Source: Pararhizobium capsulatum DSM 1112 (GTDB lineage: Bacteria > Pseudomonadota > Alphaproteobacteria > Rhizobiales > Rhizobiaceae). From it: a stretch of 64,000 nt of DNA. Position 1 is the stretch's first letter; each line of letters starts with the position of its first letter. Below, one piece after another: positions 32,872 to 42,787 of this stretch. The notes under the pieces are model-generated. The model had not been told where the DNA came from, ran no database searches, and saw nothing but the letters and a program-made list of their open reading frames with translations. Location of the stretch: assembly GCF_030814475.1 (NCBI RefSeq), contig NZ_JAUSVF010000001.1, positions 517,001 through 581,000 on the forward strand. The letters run 5' to 3'. The position numbers and the translations under genes are program-made.

Positions 32872-35298
32872 TCAGGCCCGCAGCGTGCCGCCGGTGGACT
32901 TCGTCACGTTGGCAACGATCTTGGCGGTGAGGGCTTCAAAATCCTCATCCGTCAGCGTGCGTTCGGCGGGCTGGATGACGACTTCGATGGCCACCGACTT
33001 CTTGCCTTCGCCGAGCGACGCCCCTTCAAAGATGTCGAAGACGGAGACGCCGGTCACCAGCTTGCGATCAGCGCTGGACGCAGCCTTCAGGATCGCGCCG
33101 GCTTCCACCGTGCGGTCAACGACGAAGGCGAAGTCGCGCTTGACGGCCTGGAAGGGCGAAAGCTCCAGCGCCGGCTTGGTGCGGGTGGCCTTCTTCTTCG
33201 GGTCCGGCATGGCATCGACATAGATTTCAAAGCCGGCCAAGGCACCGGAGACATCGAGCGCTTCCAGCGTCTTCGGGTGGAATTCCCCAAACGTGCCGAG
33301 CACGATCTTCGGGCCGAGCTTGATCGTACCCGAGCGGCCCGGGTGATACCAGGACGGGCCGCCGGCCTCGAACTGCACATTGCCCATCGGCACGCCGCAG
33401 GCTTCGAGAACCGCGATCGCATCGGCCTTGGCATCGAAGACATCGACCGGCTTGCCGCCGCCCTTGGCCGTGTTCGACCACAGTCGACCGGAACCGGCAA
33501 GCGATGCCGTGCCGCGGCGGATACCGCCGGCAACGCGGCGCTGGCCGGTTGGCGTGTCGTTCTCATAGGTGCCGGAGACTTCGAAGATCGCGACGTCGCC
33601 AAAGCCCTTGTCGGCATTGCGCTGAGCAGCCGTCAACAGACCCGGCAGCAGCGAGGGGCGCATGTCGGACATATCGGCCGCAATCGGGTTTGCGAGCGAA
33701 AGGCTGGCCGCGCCGCCGCCGAAGAGCTCGGCCTGGGCCCCGGAGATGAACGACCAGGTGACGGCCTCCAGCATGCCGCGCGAGGCGAGCGCGCGCTTGG
33801 CAAGACGCGTGCGGATCTGCAGCGTCGTCAGGATGCGGCCGTTGACCGAAGTATGGCTTTCGATCGGCTCAGGCTTGATGAAATCGACGCCATGGATGCG
33901 CATGACTTCCTCGACCAGATCGGCCTTGCCATCAACATCCGGCCGCCAGGAGGGAACGGACACCGAGACACGCTCGCCCGAACCTTCAACACCAAAGCCG
34001 AGCTTCGACAGGATCGAGATGCTTTCCTCGGCGCTGACTTCGAGGCCCGTCAGGCGCTTGACCTCGAAAACCGGGAAATCGACGACCTTTGGTGTGTAGC
34101 CGGCATAACCGACGACATCGGCTTTCGCCGCCGTGCCGCCGCAGATATCGACGATCAGCTGCGTCGCGGCATCCAGGCCGGGAACCATATATTCCGGATC
34201 GACGCCGCGCTCGAAGCGGTAACGGGCATCGGTGATGATGCCGAGGCCGCGGCCTGATTTGGCGATGTTCATCGGGTCCCAGAGCGCCGATTCGATCAGA
34301 ACGTCGGTCGTGTTCTCGTCACAGCCGGAATGCTCTCCACCCATGATGCCTCCGATGGACTCGACGGCTTTTTCATCCGCGATAACAACGTTAGCTGGGG
34401 ACAGCGTGTATTCGCGGGTATCCAGCGCCAGAACCTTCTCGCCTTCGATTGCCCGGCGCACGGTGAGGTTGCCGTTGACCTTGGCGGCATCGAAGACGTG
34501 CAGCGGGCGGCCCTGGTCGAAGGTCAGGTAGTTGGTGACATCGACCAGCGCGTTGATCGGGCGCAGGCCGATGGCGAGCAGGCGCTGCTGCATCCACTTC
34601 GGGCTCGGGCCGTTCTTGACACCCCGCACGAGGCGAAGTGCGAAACCGGGGCACAGATGGGTATCAGCGCCGAGATCGAGCTTCACCTTGACCGGCGTTT
34701 CGCCTTTAATAGCGAAGGTGTTTGCAGCCGCAGACTTCAGCGTGCCGAGGCCGGAGGCGGCGAGATCACGGGCGATACCGTAGATGGACGTGCAATCCGG
34801 ACGGTTCGGCGTCAGGTTGATCTCGATCAGTGGATCGTCGAGGCCAGCGTAAGCGGCAAAGCTCTGGCCGACGGGCGCGTCTTCCGGCAGGTCGATGATG
34901 CCGTCATGATTGTCGGACATCTGCAGTTCGCGCTCGGAGCACATCATGCCGCGGCTTTCCACGCCGCGGATCGTGCCGACGGAAAGCGTCACATCGATGC
35001 CCGGAACATAGGCGCCGGGGGCCGCGAAGGCGCCGACGAGACCGGCGCGGGCATTCGGCGCACCGCAGACGACCTGTACCGGTGCGCCGGCACCGGTATC
35101 GACCATCAGCACCTTCAGCTTGTCGGCTTGCGGGTGTTTTTCGGCGGAGATAACCTTGGCGATAACGAAAGGCTTGAAGGCCGCCTTGTCGTCGACATCC
35201 TCGACCTCAAGCCCGATCGCCGTCAGGCGCTCGCAGATCTGTTCGAGGGTGGCATCTGTTTCCAGATGGTCTTTCAGCCAGGAGAGAGTGAACTTCAT
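32872..35298 (-). CDS. pheT: Phenylalanyl-tRNA synthetase beta subunit (808 aa)
   Basis: Large subunit of the alpha2-beta2 enzyme. N-terminal OB-fold tRNA-binding domain ([26 protein letters not shown]), B3/B4 editing domain, B5 domain, catalytic-like core and C-terminal anticodon-binding domain ([23 protein letters not shown]...). Full length. It follows pheS after 39 bases on the same strand. Confidence 0.97.
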   Translation of the reverse strand: MKFTLSWLKDHLETDATLEQICERLTAIGLEVEDVDDKAAFKPFVIAKVISAEKHPQADKLKVLMVDTGAGAPVQVVCGAPNARAGLVGAFAAPGAYVPGIDVTLSVGTIRGVESRGMMCSERELQMSDNHDGIIDLPEDAPVGQSFAAYAGLDDPLIEINLTPNRPDCTSIYGIARDLAASGLGTLKSAAANTFAIKGETPVKVKLDLGADTHLCPGFALRLVRGVKNGPSPKWMQQRLLAIGLRPINALVDVTNYLTFDQGRPLHVFDAAKVNGNLTVRRAIEGEKVLALDTREYTLSPANVVIADEKAVESIGGIMGGEHSGCDENTTDVLIESALWDPMNIAKSGRGLGIITDARYRFERGVDPEYMVPGLDAATQLIVDICGGTAAKADVVGYAGYTPKVVDFPVFEVKRLTGLEVSAEESISILSKLGFGVEGSGERVSVSVPSWRPDVDGKADLVEEVMRIHGVDFIKPEPIESHTSVNGRILTTLQIRTRLAKRALASRGMLEAVTWSFISGAQAELFGGGAASLSLANPIAADMSDMRPSLLPGLLTAAQRNADKGFGDVAIFEVSGTYENDTPTGQRRVAGGIRRGTASLAGSGRLWSNTAKGGGKPVDVFDAKADAIAVLEACGVPMGNVQFEAGGPSWYHPGRSGTIKLGPKIVLGTFGEFHPKTLEALDVSGALAGFEIYVDAMPDPKKKATRTKPALELSPFQAVKRDFAFVVDRTVEAGAILKAASSADRKLVTGVSVFDIFEGASLGEGKKSVAIEVVIQPAERTLTDEDFEALTAKIVANVTKSTGGTLRA

Positions 35299-35337
35299 TG
35301 TCTTGCTCGTTTCCTAATATCTATGCGGGCCGGGCGA

Positions 35338-36423
35338 TCAGGCGCTGAGGCCGCCGAACAGCGTCGGCATGTCGAGCGGGCGGAAGCCGTAGTGGCTCAT
35401 CCAGCGCACGTCGGCGTCGAAGAAGTTTCTGAGGTCCGGCATGCCGTATTTCAGCATGGCAATACGGTCGAGGCCCATGCCCCAGGCAAAGCCCTGGTAG
35501 ACGTCGGGGTCGAGGCCGCCGGCGCGCAATACGTTCGGGTGAACCATGCCGCAGCCGAGGATTTCCATCCAGTCGGTGCCTTCGCCGAACTTGACGATCG
35601 GGCCGGAGGAGCGGTCGCACTGGATATCGACTTCGAACGACGGCTCGGTGAAGGGGAAGAAGGACGGGCGGAAGCGCATCGTCACGTTGTCCACCTCGAA
35701 GAAGGCCTTGCAGAATTCTTCCAGGATCCAGCGCATGTTGGCGACGTTCGACTTGGTGTCGACGACGAGACCCTCGACCTGATGGAACATCGGCGAGTGG
35801 GTGGCATCCGAATCCTGCCGGTAGGTCTTGCCGGGGATGATGATGCGGATGGGTGGGCTAGAGGTTTCCATCGTGCGGATCTGCACCGGGGACGTATGGG
35901 TGCGCAGAACCTTGCGCTCGCCCTTCTCATCGGGATTGAAGAAGAAGGTGTCGTGCATCTCGCGGGCCGGGTGGCCTTCGGGGAAGTTGAGTGCCGTGAA
36001 ATTATAGTAGTCGGTCTCGATATCAGGGCCTTCGGCGATCGAGAAGCCCATGTCGGCGAAGATCGCGGTGATCTCGTCGATGATCTGGCTGATCGGATGA
36101 ATGCGGCCGCGCTCGGTGGGCGACGAGCGGACCGGCAGCGAGATATCGACGGTCTCGCGGGCTAGGCGTTCGTTGATCGCCTGATCCTTGAGTTCGGCCT
36201 TGCGGGCTGAAATCGCGTCGCCGACGACGGTCTTCAGCGCGTTGATCGCCGCACCGCGGGTCTGTCGCTCTTCCGGTGTCATCGTGCCGAGCGTCTTCAA
36301 AAGCTCGGAGATAGAACCCTTTTTGCCGAGAGCGCCAACGCGTACGGCCTCGATCGCGGGCTCGTCGGCGGCCGCGGCGATGTCGGCGAGAAGGGTGTGT
36401 TGCAGTGTATCGAGTTCGCTCAT
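35338..36423 (-). CDS. pheS: Phenylalanyl-tRNA synthetase alpha subunit (361 aa)
   Basis: Catalytic subunit charging tRNA-Phe. Class II motifs: motif 2 '[47 protein letters not shown]', followed by '[19 protein letters not shown]' and motif 3 '[22 protein letters not shown]'. The start ATG at 36423 overlaps the stop of the upstream kinase-like gene (ATGA), so it is translationally coupled to it. Confidence 0.97.
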   Translation of the reverse strand: MSELDTLQHTLLADIAAAADEPAIEAVRVGALGKKGSISELLKTLGTMTPEERQTRGAAINALKTVVGDAISARKAELKDQAINERLARETVDISLPVRSSPTERGRIHPISQIIDEITAIFADMGFSIAEGPDIETDYYNFTALNFPEGHPAREMHDTFFFNPDEKGERKVLRTHTSPVQIRTMETSSPPIRIIIPGKTYRQDSDATHSPMFHQVEGLVVDTKSNVANMRWILEEFCKAFFEVDNVTMRFRPSFFPFTEPSFEVDIQCDRSSGPIVKFGEGTDWMEILGCGMVHPNVLRAGGLDPDVYQGFAWGMGLDRIAMLKYGMPDLRNFFDADVRWMSHYGFRPLDMPTLFGGLSA

Positions 36424-37256
36424 TCTGTCCTGCCTTGAGTGCGGGAATAATAGTGTGCCAGCGTCGTCATCGTCGCCGACCGAAGGAAGTCAGTTGCGGA
36501 AATAAATCGCATGATATCTTTTCCGGCCCGAAGGCGCGCCGCAAAGCGAGCGAACGGCAAAAGCCGGCTAAAGAACGGCACGATCTGCCCAAGTGCGATC
36601 TCCGCGTGCTCGGGTCGATGGCTGCGCCAGGCTTCAAGCACCGCTGCAGGCGTTTCGGGGTGAAGGCAGCGGCTTGCGACTTGAAGAAACAAAAGCCAGA
36701 TATCGCGCGCCTGGGTCGTCGCCAACCGCATAACCGCGTCGGGCTCCTCTTCAAAATCCAGAAACCCGAATGCATCACCGTCAAGCACGAAATCGCGTGG
36801 GTGCGGCCGCCCGTGGCAAAGCCCGGCAGCATGCAGGCGTCCAAGTTCGAGGCCACAGCGGACGAGGAGCGCACCGTGGGCGACGGGGTCACCTTTGGCC
36901 AGGCCGTTCATTTGCTGCAGCACGTTCTGGCCGAGATGGGAGAGCACGAGCGTGGTGTCATTGCGGTAGAGAACGGTTGGCGTGAGAAATCCGGTTGCGG
37001 TGAAATTTTCGATCCGGCGGATTTCGCGTTCGACCATGCCCTGAGCATTCAGGAGCGGTGCGGGGCGCAGCACCGATTGGCGCAGGAGCCGCGCCAATAA
37101 CCAGAGGATGCGTTTGCGGAACCGCGGGCCGAGGCGTGCATAGCGCTTCACCCAAACCGTCTGATCGGAAAGAGTGACACGCTGGACGCGGTCTGTCCCG
37201 CCGGCAAGCGTTGCCAGCACCAACCCGATATCGTCGTCCTTCAGTTCGGGTAGCAT
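36420..37256 (-). CDS. Kinase-like fold protein, possible lipopolysaccharide/sugar kinase relative (278 aa)
   Basis: Fold suggested by a Lys in '[11 protein letters not shown]', a catalytic-loop-like '[21 protein letters not shown]' and a metal-binding-like '[11 protein letters not shown]'. These match the WaaP/InaA/BUD32-type small kinases, except that the catalytic Asp of HGD is Arg (HGRPHPRD), a variant I associate with a subset of LPS-kinase-like proteins; the following D may substitute. Function unknown. ATG at 37256 (MLPELKDDD) follows AAAGGGCGG; the longer frame's extra residues are basic and low in complexity. Directly coupled to pheS. Confidence 0.7.
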   Translation of the reverse strand: MLPELKDDDIGLVLATLAGGTDRVQRVTLSDQTVWVKRYARLGPRFRKRILWLLARLLRQSVLRPAPLLNAQGMVEREIRRIENFTATGFLTPTVLYRNDTTLVLSHLGQNVLQQMNGLAKGDPVAHGALLVRCGLELGRLHAAGLCHGRPHPRDFVLDGDAFGFLDFEEEPDAVMRLATTQARDIWLLFLQVASRCLHPETPAAVLEAWRSHRPEHAEIALGQIVPFFSRLLPFARFAARLRAGKDIMRFISATDFLRSATMTTLAHYYSRTQGRTE

Positions 37257-37330
37257 CTGCCGCCCTTTGCCTTGCTGTTGGCGTCTTGATGAGGAGGCCT
37301 GCCGGCCCATAAGAAAACCCGCGCCAGCCT

Positions 37331-37380
37331 ACCAGCGCGGGTTTCCCAAGTACTAGAAATAAAGTCTGGGAAGCGCTGGT
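37331..37380 (-). terminator. Long hairpin after rplT
   Basis: ACCAGCGC/GCGCTGGT (37331-37338, 37373-37380) with inner TTCCCA/TGGGAA (37343-37348, 37367-37372). It directly abuts the rplT stop. There is no U-run, so attenuation or transcript stabilisation is as likely as termination. Confidence 0.45.
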
Positions 37381-37785
37381 TTACTTGACCGCGCTTTCAA
37401 ACTCGTTTGCCGTGCCGGCATCCTTGAGATAGGCAAGCGCCTTCTTGGAAGCTTCGACCAGCGCGCCGAAGGCTGCCGGCTCATGGATAGCCATGTCGGA
37501 CAGAACCTTGCGGTCGACTTCGATGCCGGCCTTGTTCAGACCGTCGATGAAACGGCCGTAGGTCAGGCCGAATTCGCGGACAGCAGCGTTGATGCGCTGG
37601 ATCCACAGAGCGCGGAAGTTGCGCTTGTTGACCTTGCGGTCGCGGTAAGCAAACTGCTTGGAGCGATCAACCGCAGCCTTTGCAGCGCGGATGGTGTTCT
37701 TGCGGCGGCCGTAGAAACCCTTGGCTGCCTTCAGTGTCTTCTTGTGCTTGGCGTGGGAAGTTACGCCGCGTTTTACACGTGCCAT
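37381..37785 (-). CDS. rplT: 50S ribosomal protein L20 (134 aa)
   Basis: Large-subunit assembly protein, also a translational repressor of its own operon in E. coli. Sequence is standard: [68 protein letters not shown]. The C-terminal extension (FESAVK) is as in other Rhizobiales. Follows rpmI after 37 bases. Confidence 0.98.
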   Translation of the reverse strand: MARVKRGVTSHAKHKKTLKAAKGFYGRRKNTIRAAKAAVDRSKQFAYRDRKVNKRNFRALWIQRINAAVREFGLTYGRFIDGLNKAGIEVDRKVLSDMAIHEPAAFGALVEASKKALAYLKDAGTANEFESAVK

Positions 37786-37822
37786 GTCATGATCTCCTTA
37801 AAATCCAAAAGTGCCAGATGTC

Positions 37823-38026
37823 TTAGAGACCGTTCGGCAGGTAGTTCTTGATGACCTTCTTGCCATCGGGCTCAGCCAGCACCATGGTGCCACGGGCATC
37901 GCGAATGAACTTGTTGGACCGCTTGATCATGCCGTGACGCTTGCCTGCGGCAGCCGCCATGACTTTGCCGGTTGCGGTGATCTTGAACCGCTTCTTGGCA
38001 GAGGACTTCGTCTTCATCTTGGGCAT
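37823..38026 (-). CDS. rpmI: 50S ribosomal protein L35 (67 aa)
   Basis: Small basic ribosomal protein: [47 protein letters not shown], the full L35 pattern. First gene of rpmI-rplT. It is separated from infC by 229 bases and a terminator, so unlike E. coli infC is a separate unit. Confidence 0.98.
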   Translation of the reverse strand: MPKMKTKSSAKKRFKITATGKVMAAAAGKRHGMIKRSNKFIRDARGTMVLAEPDGKKVIKNYLPNGL

Positions 38027-38206
38027 TTTGCTACTCCATGTTCTTGATATGAGATCGACTGACGAAGGTCGTCTCCAGCGTAAAGAACGGCCACGGCATG
38101 CCCTGCCGGACCGTTCGGACGGGGGCTTGTAACCGAACTACCGGGAAAGTGCAACGGGATTCGCCGCAACCTCCGTTATTTCGATCGATCAAGCCATTTC
38201 ATCGAA

Positions 38207-38232
38207 AAAGCCGCCCCGAAAGGCGGCCTTTT
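38207..38232 (-). terminator. Terminator after infC
   Basis: GCCGCC (38210-38215) pairs with GGCGGC (38222-38227), loop CCGAAA, flanked by AAAA and TTTT so that the minus-strand transcript ends in a U-run. Confidence 0.8.
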
Positions 38233-38255
38233 CATCAAAGCAAGCTTTCGCTTGA

Positions 38256-38792
38256 TTACTTCGGTGCCAGCACCATCATCATCTGGCGGCCTTCGAGCTT
38301 TGGCTCGGCTTCCACCTTGGCGATGGTGGTGGTGTCTTCCTTGACCTGAAGCAGCAGCTTCATGCCGAGTTCCTGGTGGGCCATTTCACGGCCTCGGAAC
38401 TTGAGCGTCACCTTTACCTTGTCGCCGTCTTCGAAGAAGCGGTTCATCGCCTTCATCTTCACGTCATAATCATGCGTGTCGATATTGGGGCGCATCTTGA
38501 TCTCCTTGATCTCGATGACCTTCTGCTTCTTGCGGGCTTCGGCGGCTTTCTTCTGGGTCGCATATTTCAGCTTGCCGAGATCGAGGATCTTGCACACCGG
38601 CGGTTCGGCGTTGGGCGAGATCTCAACCAGATCAAGGCCGGCTTCTTCCGCCATGCGCAGCGCCTGGTCCGTGGGCACGATGCCCTGGTTGTTGCCTTCG
38701 GCATCGATAAGCTGAACCCGGGGAATCCGGATTTCCTTGTTTGAGCGGGGCCCGTCCTTGACTGGGGCGTCCGTTTTGAAAGGTCTGCGAAT
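38256..38792 (-). CDS. infC: Translation initiation factor IF-3 with ATT start codon (178 aa)
   Basis: Prevents premature subunit joining and checks the start codon. The conserved N-terminus is encoded upstream of any ATG/GTG: starting at ATT (38792-38790), preceded by GAGGAGAG, gives (M)[14 protein letters not shown] then [19 protein letters not shown], normal for rhizobial IF-3. Later: [21 protein letters not shown] and the C-domain [18 protein letters not shown] initiation lets IF-3 repress its own translation, as known in E. coli. A GTG at 38678 would cut off most of the N-domain. Confidence 0.95.
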   Translation of the reverse strand: MRRPFKTDAPVKDGPRSNKEIRIPRVQLIDAEGNNQGIVPTDQALRMAEEAGLDLVEISPNAEPPVCKILDLGKLKYATQKKAAEARKKQKVIEIKEIKMRPNIDTHDYDVKMKAMNRFFEDGDKVKVTLKFRGREMAHQELGMKLLLQVKEDTTTIAKVEAEPKLEGRQMMMVLAPK

Positions 38793-39005
38793 GGTCGTAC
38801 TCTCCTCGAGCTGTTACGATATGTAGTATATGGGGCATTGCGCAATCCCGGCCAAGGGCCGCTCAACTGCTGCTGAATGCCTGCATGAATTGCTGAGGCG
38901 AAGTCTTTAGCACAGGTCTATTTGGAAATCACCACCTGTCATGCACCTGAAGAATCTGTTTTAGAAAGAAAAACGGCATCTGAACGAGACTTCGAGGAAA
39001 ATTCC

Positions 39006-39806
39006 ATGACGAACCCGCCGGAAAACACCGAGCCGACCTACCTCGATGTCGGTTCAGGAGACGAATCGCGCCGGATCGCCGTGATTTTTCTCCCGGCCGG
39101 CAAGACCGAGCTGCCGGCCCTGGTCTGGCTCGGTGGTTATCGCTCCGACATGAGCGGCACGAAGGCGGTCGAGCTTGAGAGACATGCGGCAGCGCTCGGC
39201 GCGGCCTGCATACGCTTCGACTATTCCGGTCACGGGGTTTCGGGTGGCGCCTTTCGCGACGGCAACATCTCCCGCTGGCTGGAGGAAAGTCTTGCCGTTG
39301 TGGATCATACTGTCGCAGAGCCGATGATCCTTGTCGCCTCGTCCATGGGCGGCTGGATTGCGCTGCGGCTGATCGAGGAGCTGCGCAAGCGCGGCGAAGG
39401 AGATCGTGTCGCCGGCCTCGTGCTGATCGCCCCGGCACCGGACTTCACCTCGGAACTGATCGAACCCAACCTGACGGAGACAGAAAGAGTTTCCCTTATC
39501 GAACGCGGCTATTTCGAGGAGCCCACGCCTTACGGGCCGGAACCCAATATCTATACCGCCATCCTCATCGATGACGGGCGGGAAAATCGCGTGCTGAAAG
39601 GCATCATCGAAACCGGTTGCCCGGTTCATATCCTTCAGGGCATGCAGGATCCCGACGTTCCGTATACCCATGCGCTGAGGCTCGTCGAGCATCTTCCAGC
39701 CGACGACGTGGTATTGACCCTGATCCGCGATGGCGACCACCGCCTGTCCCGGCCCGAGGATATCGCCCGAATGCTCGCTGCAATCGATGGTATGCTGGCC
39801 GGCTGA
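39006..39806 (+). CDS. Alpha/beta hydrolase (266 aa)
   Basis: A serine hydrolase fold. The nucleophile elbow is ASSMGGW (Ser), the acid probably the Asp in 'QDPDVPYTHALRLVEHL', and the His in 'IRDGDHRLSRPED'. 'LVWLGGYRSDMSGTKAVELERHAAALGAACIRFDYSGHGVSGG' is typical of the group that includes mitochondrial ABHD10-like thioesterases. Substrate unknown; ester or thioester hydrolysis likely. ATG at 39006 with GAGG 9 bases upstream is chosen. Confidence 0.87.
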   Translation: MTNPPENTEPTYLDVGSGDESRRIAVIFLPAGKTELPALVWLGGYRSDMSGTKAVELERHAAALGAACIRFDYSGHGVSGGAFRDGNISRWLEESLAVVDHTVAEPMILVASSMGGWIALRLIEELRKRGEGDRVAGLVLIAPAPDFTSELIEPNLTETERVSLIERGYFEEPTPYGPEPNIYTAILIDDGRENRVLKGIIETGCPVHILQGMQDPDVPYTHALRLVEHLPADDVVLTLIRDGDHRLSRPEDIARMLAAIDGMLAG

Positions 39807-40032
39807 GCAATCCTTCCGAGTTACAACAAGACCCCTCTCACGCCTCACCGTTGGGGGAGGGCTAATCTGGTTATGGACCCCAGCCGGCGAGCCGGGCCTG
39901 ATGCTGCGCCTCATCTCGACTCAGCAGGTTAACCTTTGCGCCGCTGTCAAGCGTGCAAAACCTGCCTTTCCGCCCGTTAACCATAGGGATCGATCCCTAA
40001 TTCTGAAGATTGACGAAACCCGATCTGCGTTG
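39807..40032. other. Intergenic region before the cysteine peptidase gene
   Basis: No gene is seen. It contains two isolated TTAAC half-sites (near 39931 and 39980) and leads into a full CtrA box at 40033. The start of the region includes 'CCTCTCACGCCTCACC' and GC-rich sequence without coding signals. Confidence 0.5.
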
Positions 40033-40048
40033 TTAACTCTTTTTTAAC
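40033..40048 (+). promoter_or_regulatory. CtrA-binding box upstream of the cysteine peptidase gene
   Basis: TTAA (40033-40036), 7 bases, TTAAC (40044-40048): a perfect TTAA-N7-TTAAC CtrA site, 105 bases before the start codon. Confidence 0.6.
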
Positions 40049-40152
40049 GATTAGAGCGGTGCGCGAGGGGAACAGTTCGCGAAGCCGGCAAGAGTTCCAG
40101 ATTTTGCGGGGCTTCCGGAATGATCCGGAATACCGCGCCACAGGGGATTTGC

Positions 40153-40773
40153 ATGGCGCAGTTGACTGGGGTTAAAGCAATGATCGTGGGGTTTGCCACC
40201 ATTGTTGCATCGGCGGGTGCGGCCATTCCGGCACCGAACGCCACATCGCTCTTCATGCAGACCGGCGCCGTGACATCTCAGCCGATCGGCCACTACGAAT
40301 TCTGCCGCAGTCACAAATCCGAGTGCGAGATCAAGTCGGCTTCCGCGCCAGCTCCGCGCGTGACCGAATTCGGCTGGCAGGTGATCAACAAGATCAACCA
40401 GACCGTTAACCGCGACATTACCCCTGTCACCGACGAAGACCTTTACGGCCAGGAAGAACTCTGGACCTATCCCGAAACGGCTGGCGACTGTGAAGACATC
40501 GCGCTTCTCAAGCGCAAGCGTCTCATGGAAAAGGGCTTTTCCGCCTCCGACCTGTTGATGACCGTCGTTCGTAAACCGGATGGAGAAGGCCACGCGGTGC
40601 TGACCGTACGCACCGCCCAGGGCGATTTCATCCTCGACAACCTCGACAACGAGGCAAAGCTCTGGACCAAGACGCCCTATCGATTTTTGAAGCGCCAGGC
40701 TTCCTTCAACACCGGCCGCTGGGTCACCATTGAAAACGGTGCCGAAGTTCTGGTGGGCTCGGTCGGCAACTGA
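40153..40773 (+). CDS. Secreted transglutaminase-like cysteine peptidase (BTLCP family, 206 aa)
   Basis: Signal peptide at the start (MAQLTGVKAMIVGFATIVASAGAA). The BTLCP catalytic triad is visible: Cys in 'ETAGDCEDIALLKRKRLMEKG', His in 'GEGHAVLTVRTAQGDF', Asp in 'ILDNLDNEAKLW'. The family includes LapG-type periplasmic proteases, but rhizobial stand-alone members are of unknown target. No LapD-like partner is nearby. The CtrA box upstream suggests cell-cycle expression. M20 (MIVGF) is a possible alternative start. Confidence 0.87.
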   Translation: MAQLTGVKAMIVGFATIVASAGAAIPAPNATSLFMQTGAVTSQPIGHYEFCRSHKSECEIKSASAPAPRVTEFGWQVINKINQTVNRDITPVTDEDLYGQEELWTYPETAGDCEDIALLKRKRLMEKGFSASDLLMTVVRKPDGEGHAVLTVRTAQGDFILDNLDNEAKLWTKTPYRFLKRQASFNTGRWVTIENGAEVLVGSVGN

Positions 40774-40793
40774 TCAGGACCGGACGGTTTTTA

Positions 40794-40821
40794 AAAAAGG
40801 CGGCCTTCGAGGCGCCTTTTT
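40794..40821. terminator. Bidirectional terminator between the peptidase gene and mbfA
   Basis: AAAAAGGCG (40794-40802) and CGCCTTTTT (40813-40821) pair perfectly, with A and T runs at both ends, serving both convergent genes. Confidence 0.88.
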
Positions 40822-40833
40822 GTTGACCTGTTG

Positions 40834-41814
40834 TCAGGCGTTGCCGATCAGAATGCCCGCCGCCAGCACCAGCCCGCCGCCGAGCACCACCTGGAAGACG
40901 GCGCGGAAAAAAGGCGTTTCCATATATCTGTTCTGGATGAAGGCGATCGCCCAGAGTTCGAAGAACACGACGGCTGCGGCAATCGCAGTCGCAGTCCAGA
41001 AATGCGATATCAGATAGGGCAGAGTGTGGCCGAGCCCGCCGAGCGCCGTCATGACGCCCGATGAAAGGCCTCGCTTGATGGGCGAGCCACGGCCGGAAAG
41101 CTTGCCGTCGTCATGGGCCGCTTCCGTAAAACCCATGGAAATGCCTGCGCCGACCGAGGCCGAAAGACCGACGAGGAAGGTTTGCCAGGTATCCTGCGTT
41201 GCAAAGGCTGCAGCGAAGATCGGCGCGAGTGTCGACACCGACCCGTCCATCAAGCCGGCAAGACCGGGCTGCACATAGGTCAGTAGGAATTGCCGCTTTT
41301 CTGTCTGCCGCTCCTCGTCTCCGGCATCCCCCGCTCTATGCTGTTCAACAAGGCGTTGGGCAAGCGAATGGTGGGAGCGTTCAGCCATGGCGAGGTCGCC
41401 CAGAAGCCTGCGTGTTTCGGCATCCGTCACGTTCGCCGCCGCCTGTTCGTATAAACGCTGAGCTGCTTCCTCCATCGCTTCCGCTTGCAGACGGGCCTGT
41501 TCGATCGGCATGAAAGCCACCAGCCAGTCCGGCTTGCGATCGCGAAATCCGCGCACATGCTCGCGACGGATAAGCGGAATACGTGTGCCGAACCGACGCA
41601 CATGCAGGTCAATCAGCATCTGTCGGTGACTGTCTTCCTCTTCCGCCATCTCGTCGAAGATGGCAGCGGAATGGGGGTAGTTTGCGCGCAGCGCGTCGGC
41701 ATAGGCGAGGTAGATGCGGCCGTCATCCTCCTCGCAGGAGATGGCGAGCGCGAGAATTTCCTGCTCGGAAAGCGCCGAAAGCGGGCGACGGGAACGAAGG
41801 CGGGAGAAAAACAT
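40834..41814 (-). CDS. mbfA: Membrane-bound ferritin MbfA, iron exporter (326 aa)
   Basis: N-terminal ferritin-like di-iron domain (about 1-165) with EED/ExxH motifs: 'ISCEEDDGRIYLAYADAL', 'FDEMAEEEDSHRQML', 'MEEAAQRLYEQAA', 'DLAMAERSHHSLAQRL'. A CCC1/VIT1-type membrane domain follows (about 175-326) with 'GLAGLMDGSVSTLAPIFAAAFAT' and 'SMGFTEAAHDDGKLSGRGSP'. This fusion is MbfA, which exports iron and protects against peroxide in Bradyrhizobium and Agrobacterium. A perfect Irr box 12 bases upstream agrees with repression by Irr when iron is scarce. Confidence 0.93.
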   Translation of the reverse strand: MFFSRLRSRRPLSALSEQEILALAISCEEDDGRIYLAYADALRANYPHSAAIFDEMAEEEDSHRQMLIDLHVRRFGTRIPLIRREHVRGFRDRKPDWLVAFMPIEQARLQAEAMEEAAQRLYEQAAANVTDAETRRLLGDLAMAERSHHSLAQRLVEQHRAGDAGDEERQTEKRQFLLTYVQPGLAGLMDGSVSTLAPIFAAAFATQDTWQTFLVGLSASVGAGISMGFTEAAHDDGKLSGRGSPIKRGLSSGVMTALGGLGHTLPYLISHFWTATAIAAAVVFFELWAIAFIQNRYMETPFFRAVFQVVLGGGLVLAAGILIGNA

Positions 41815-41826
41815 GCGGAAACCTAG

Positions 41827-41843
41827 TTTAGAATAATTCTAAA
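41827..41843. promoter_or_regulatory. Irr box (iron control element) of mbfA
   Basis: TTTAGAATAATTCTAAA, a perfect 17-bp palindrome matching the Irr consensus TTTAGAA-N3-TTCTAAA. It sits 12 bases before the mbfA start codon, so bound Irr would block transcription. Confidence 0.85.
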
Positions 41844-41980
41844 TCTAGGAGAGAGTAGTGACCGCGTCAAGGTCGCGGTACCCCGAACCGTAAGGAGTGT
41901 TGTCCTTCGTGATGCGGTGGACTCGACAGACACCCGTCACGCTTCCTAAATGAAGGAAAGATAAGCCGGAAAGCGCCGCG

Positions 41981-42787
41981 ATGAACCCGCTCTATGCCAG
42001 CAAGGATACGTTTCTCGATCGCGTCGGCCGACGTGTTGCGGGTCGGCTGACGACCCAGACCTCGGGCTACGAGCCCTATACACCCTCCGATCCCGAAACA
42101 TTGGCGCGAACGCTGCGCCCCTGCGATATCCTGCTGATTGAGGGAAACCAGAAGATCTCTTCGGCGATCAAATATCTCACCCAGTCGACCTGGTCGCATG
42201 CCGCCTTCTTTGCAGGCGATGAAATCCCCCTGACACTAGACCAGGCAACGCTGCCCGTGATCCAGCGCCCACAGCTGATCGAGGTCAATCTGGGGGAGGG
42301 CTGTGTAGCTGTGCCGCTCCGCAAGTATTCGACCTACAACACCCGCATCTGCCGGCCGGTCGGCCTCACGCCGGACGATCGCGACAAGGTCCTGTCCTTC
42401 ATGATCTCGCGACTTGGCCTCAAATATGATCTGAAGAATATCTTCGACATGCTGCGGTATTTCCTGCCGGCGCCACCCGTGCCCGTGCGCTGGCGACGGC
42501 GCATGCTGGCCTTCGGTTCCGGCGATCCGACGCGGGCGATCTGCTCGACGCTGGTTGCCGAGGCCTTTGCCGGCATCCAGTATCCGATCCTGCCGGAAAT
42601 CACCCGTGCGCCCGGCCGGGCAGCTGCAACCTCGACCTATTCACGGGCCGAGATCCTTCATATCCGCCACCACTCGCTTTACACGCCGCGCGACTTCGAC
42701 CTCTCTCCCTATTTTGCCGTGGTAAAGCCGACGCTCGAATATGGCTTCGACTATAAGCGGCTGCAGTGGGAGCCGGGCGAGGATTAA
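41981..42787 (+). CDS. YiiX/YebB-like permuted NlpC/P60 cysteine hydrolase (268 aa)
   Basis: The permuted papain-like pattern is visible: His in 'LTQSTWSHAAFFAGDE' preceded by 'RPCDILLIEGNQKISSAIKYL', and the Cys in 'AICSTLVAEAFAGI' near residue 190. Members are thought to cleave amide bonds in peptidoglycan or lipids. No signal peptide, so it is cytoplasmic or peripheral. The stop overlaps the cfa stop region by 4 bases (convergent). Confidence 0.8.
   Translation: MNPLYASKDTFLDRVGRRVAGRLTTQTSGYEPYTPSDPETLARTLRPCDILLIEGNQKISSAIKYLTQSTWSHAAFFAGDEIPLTLDQATLPVIQRPQLIEVNLGEGCVAVPLRKYSTYNTRICRPVGLTPDDRDKVLSFMISRLGLKYDLKNIFDMLRYFLPAPPVPVRWRRRMLAFGSGDPTRAICSTLVAEAFAGIQYPILPEITRAPGRAAATSTYSRAEILHIRHHSLYTPRDFDLSPYFAVVKPTLEYGFDYKRLQWEPGED

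Noticed and set aside
34330..36165. 611-aa plus-strand frame opposite pheT and pheS
   Set aside because: Shadow of two well-conserved synthetase genes.
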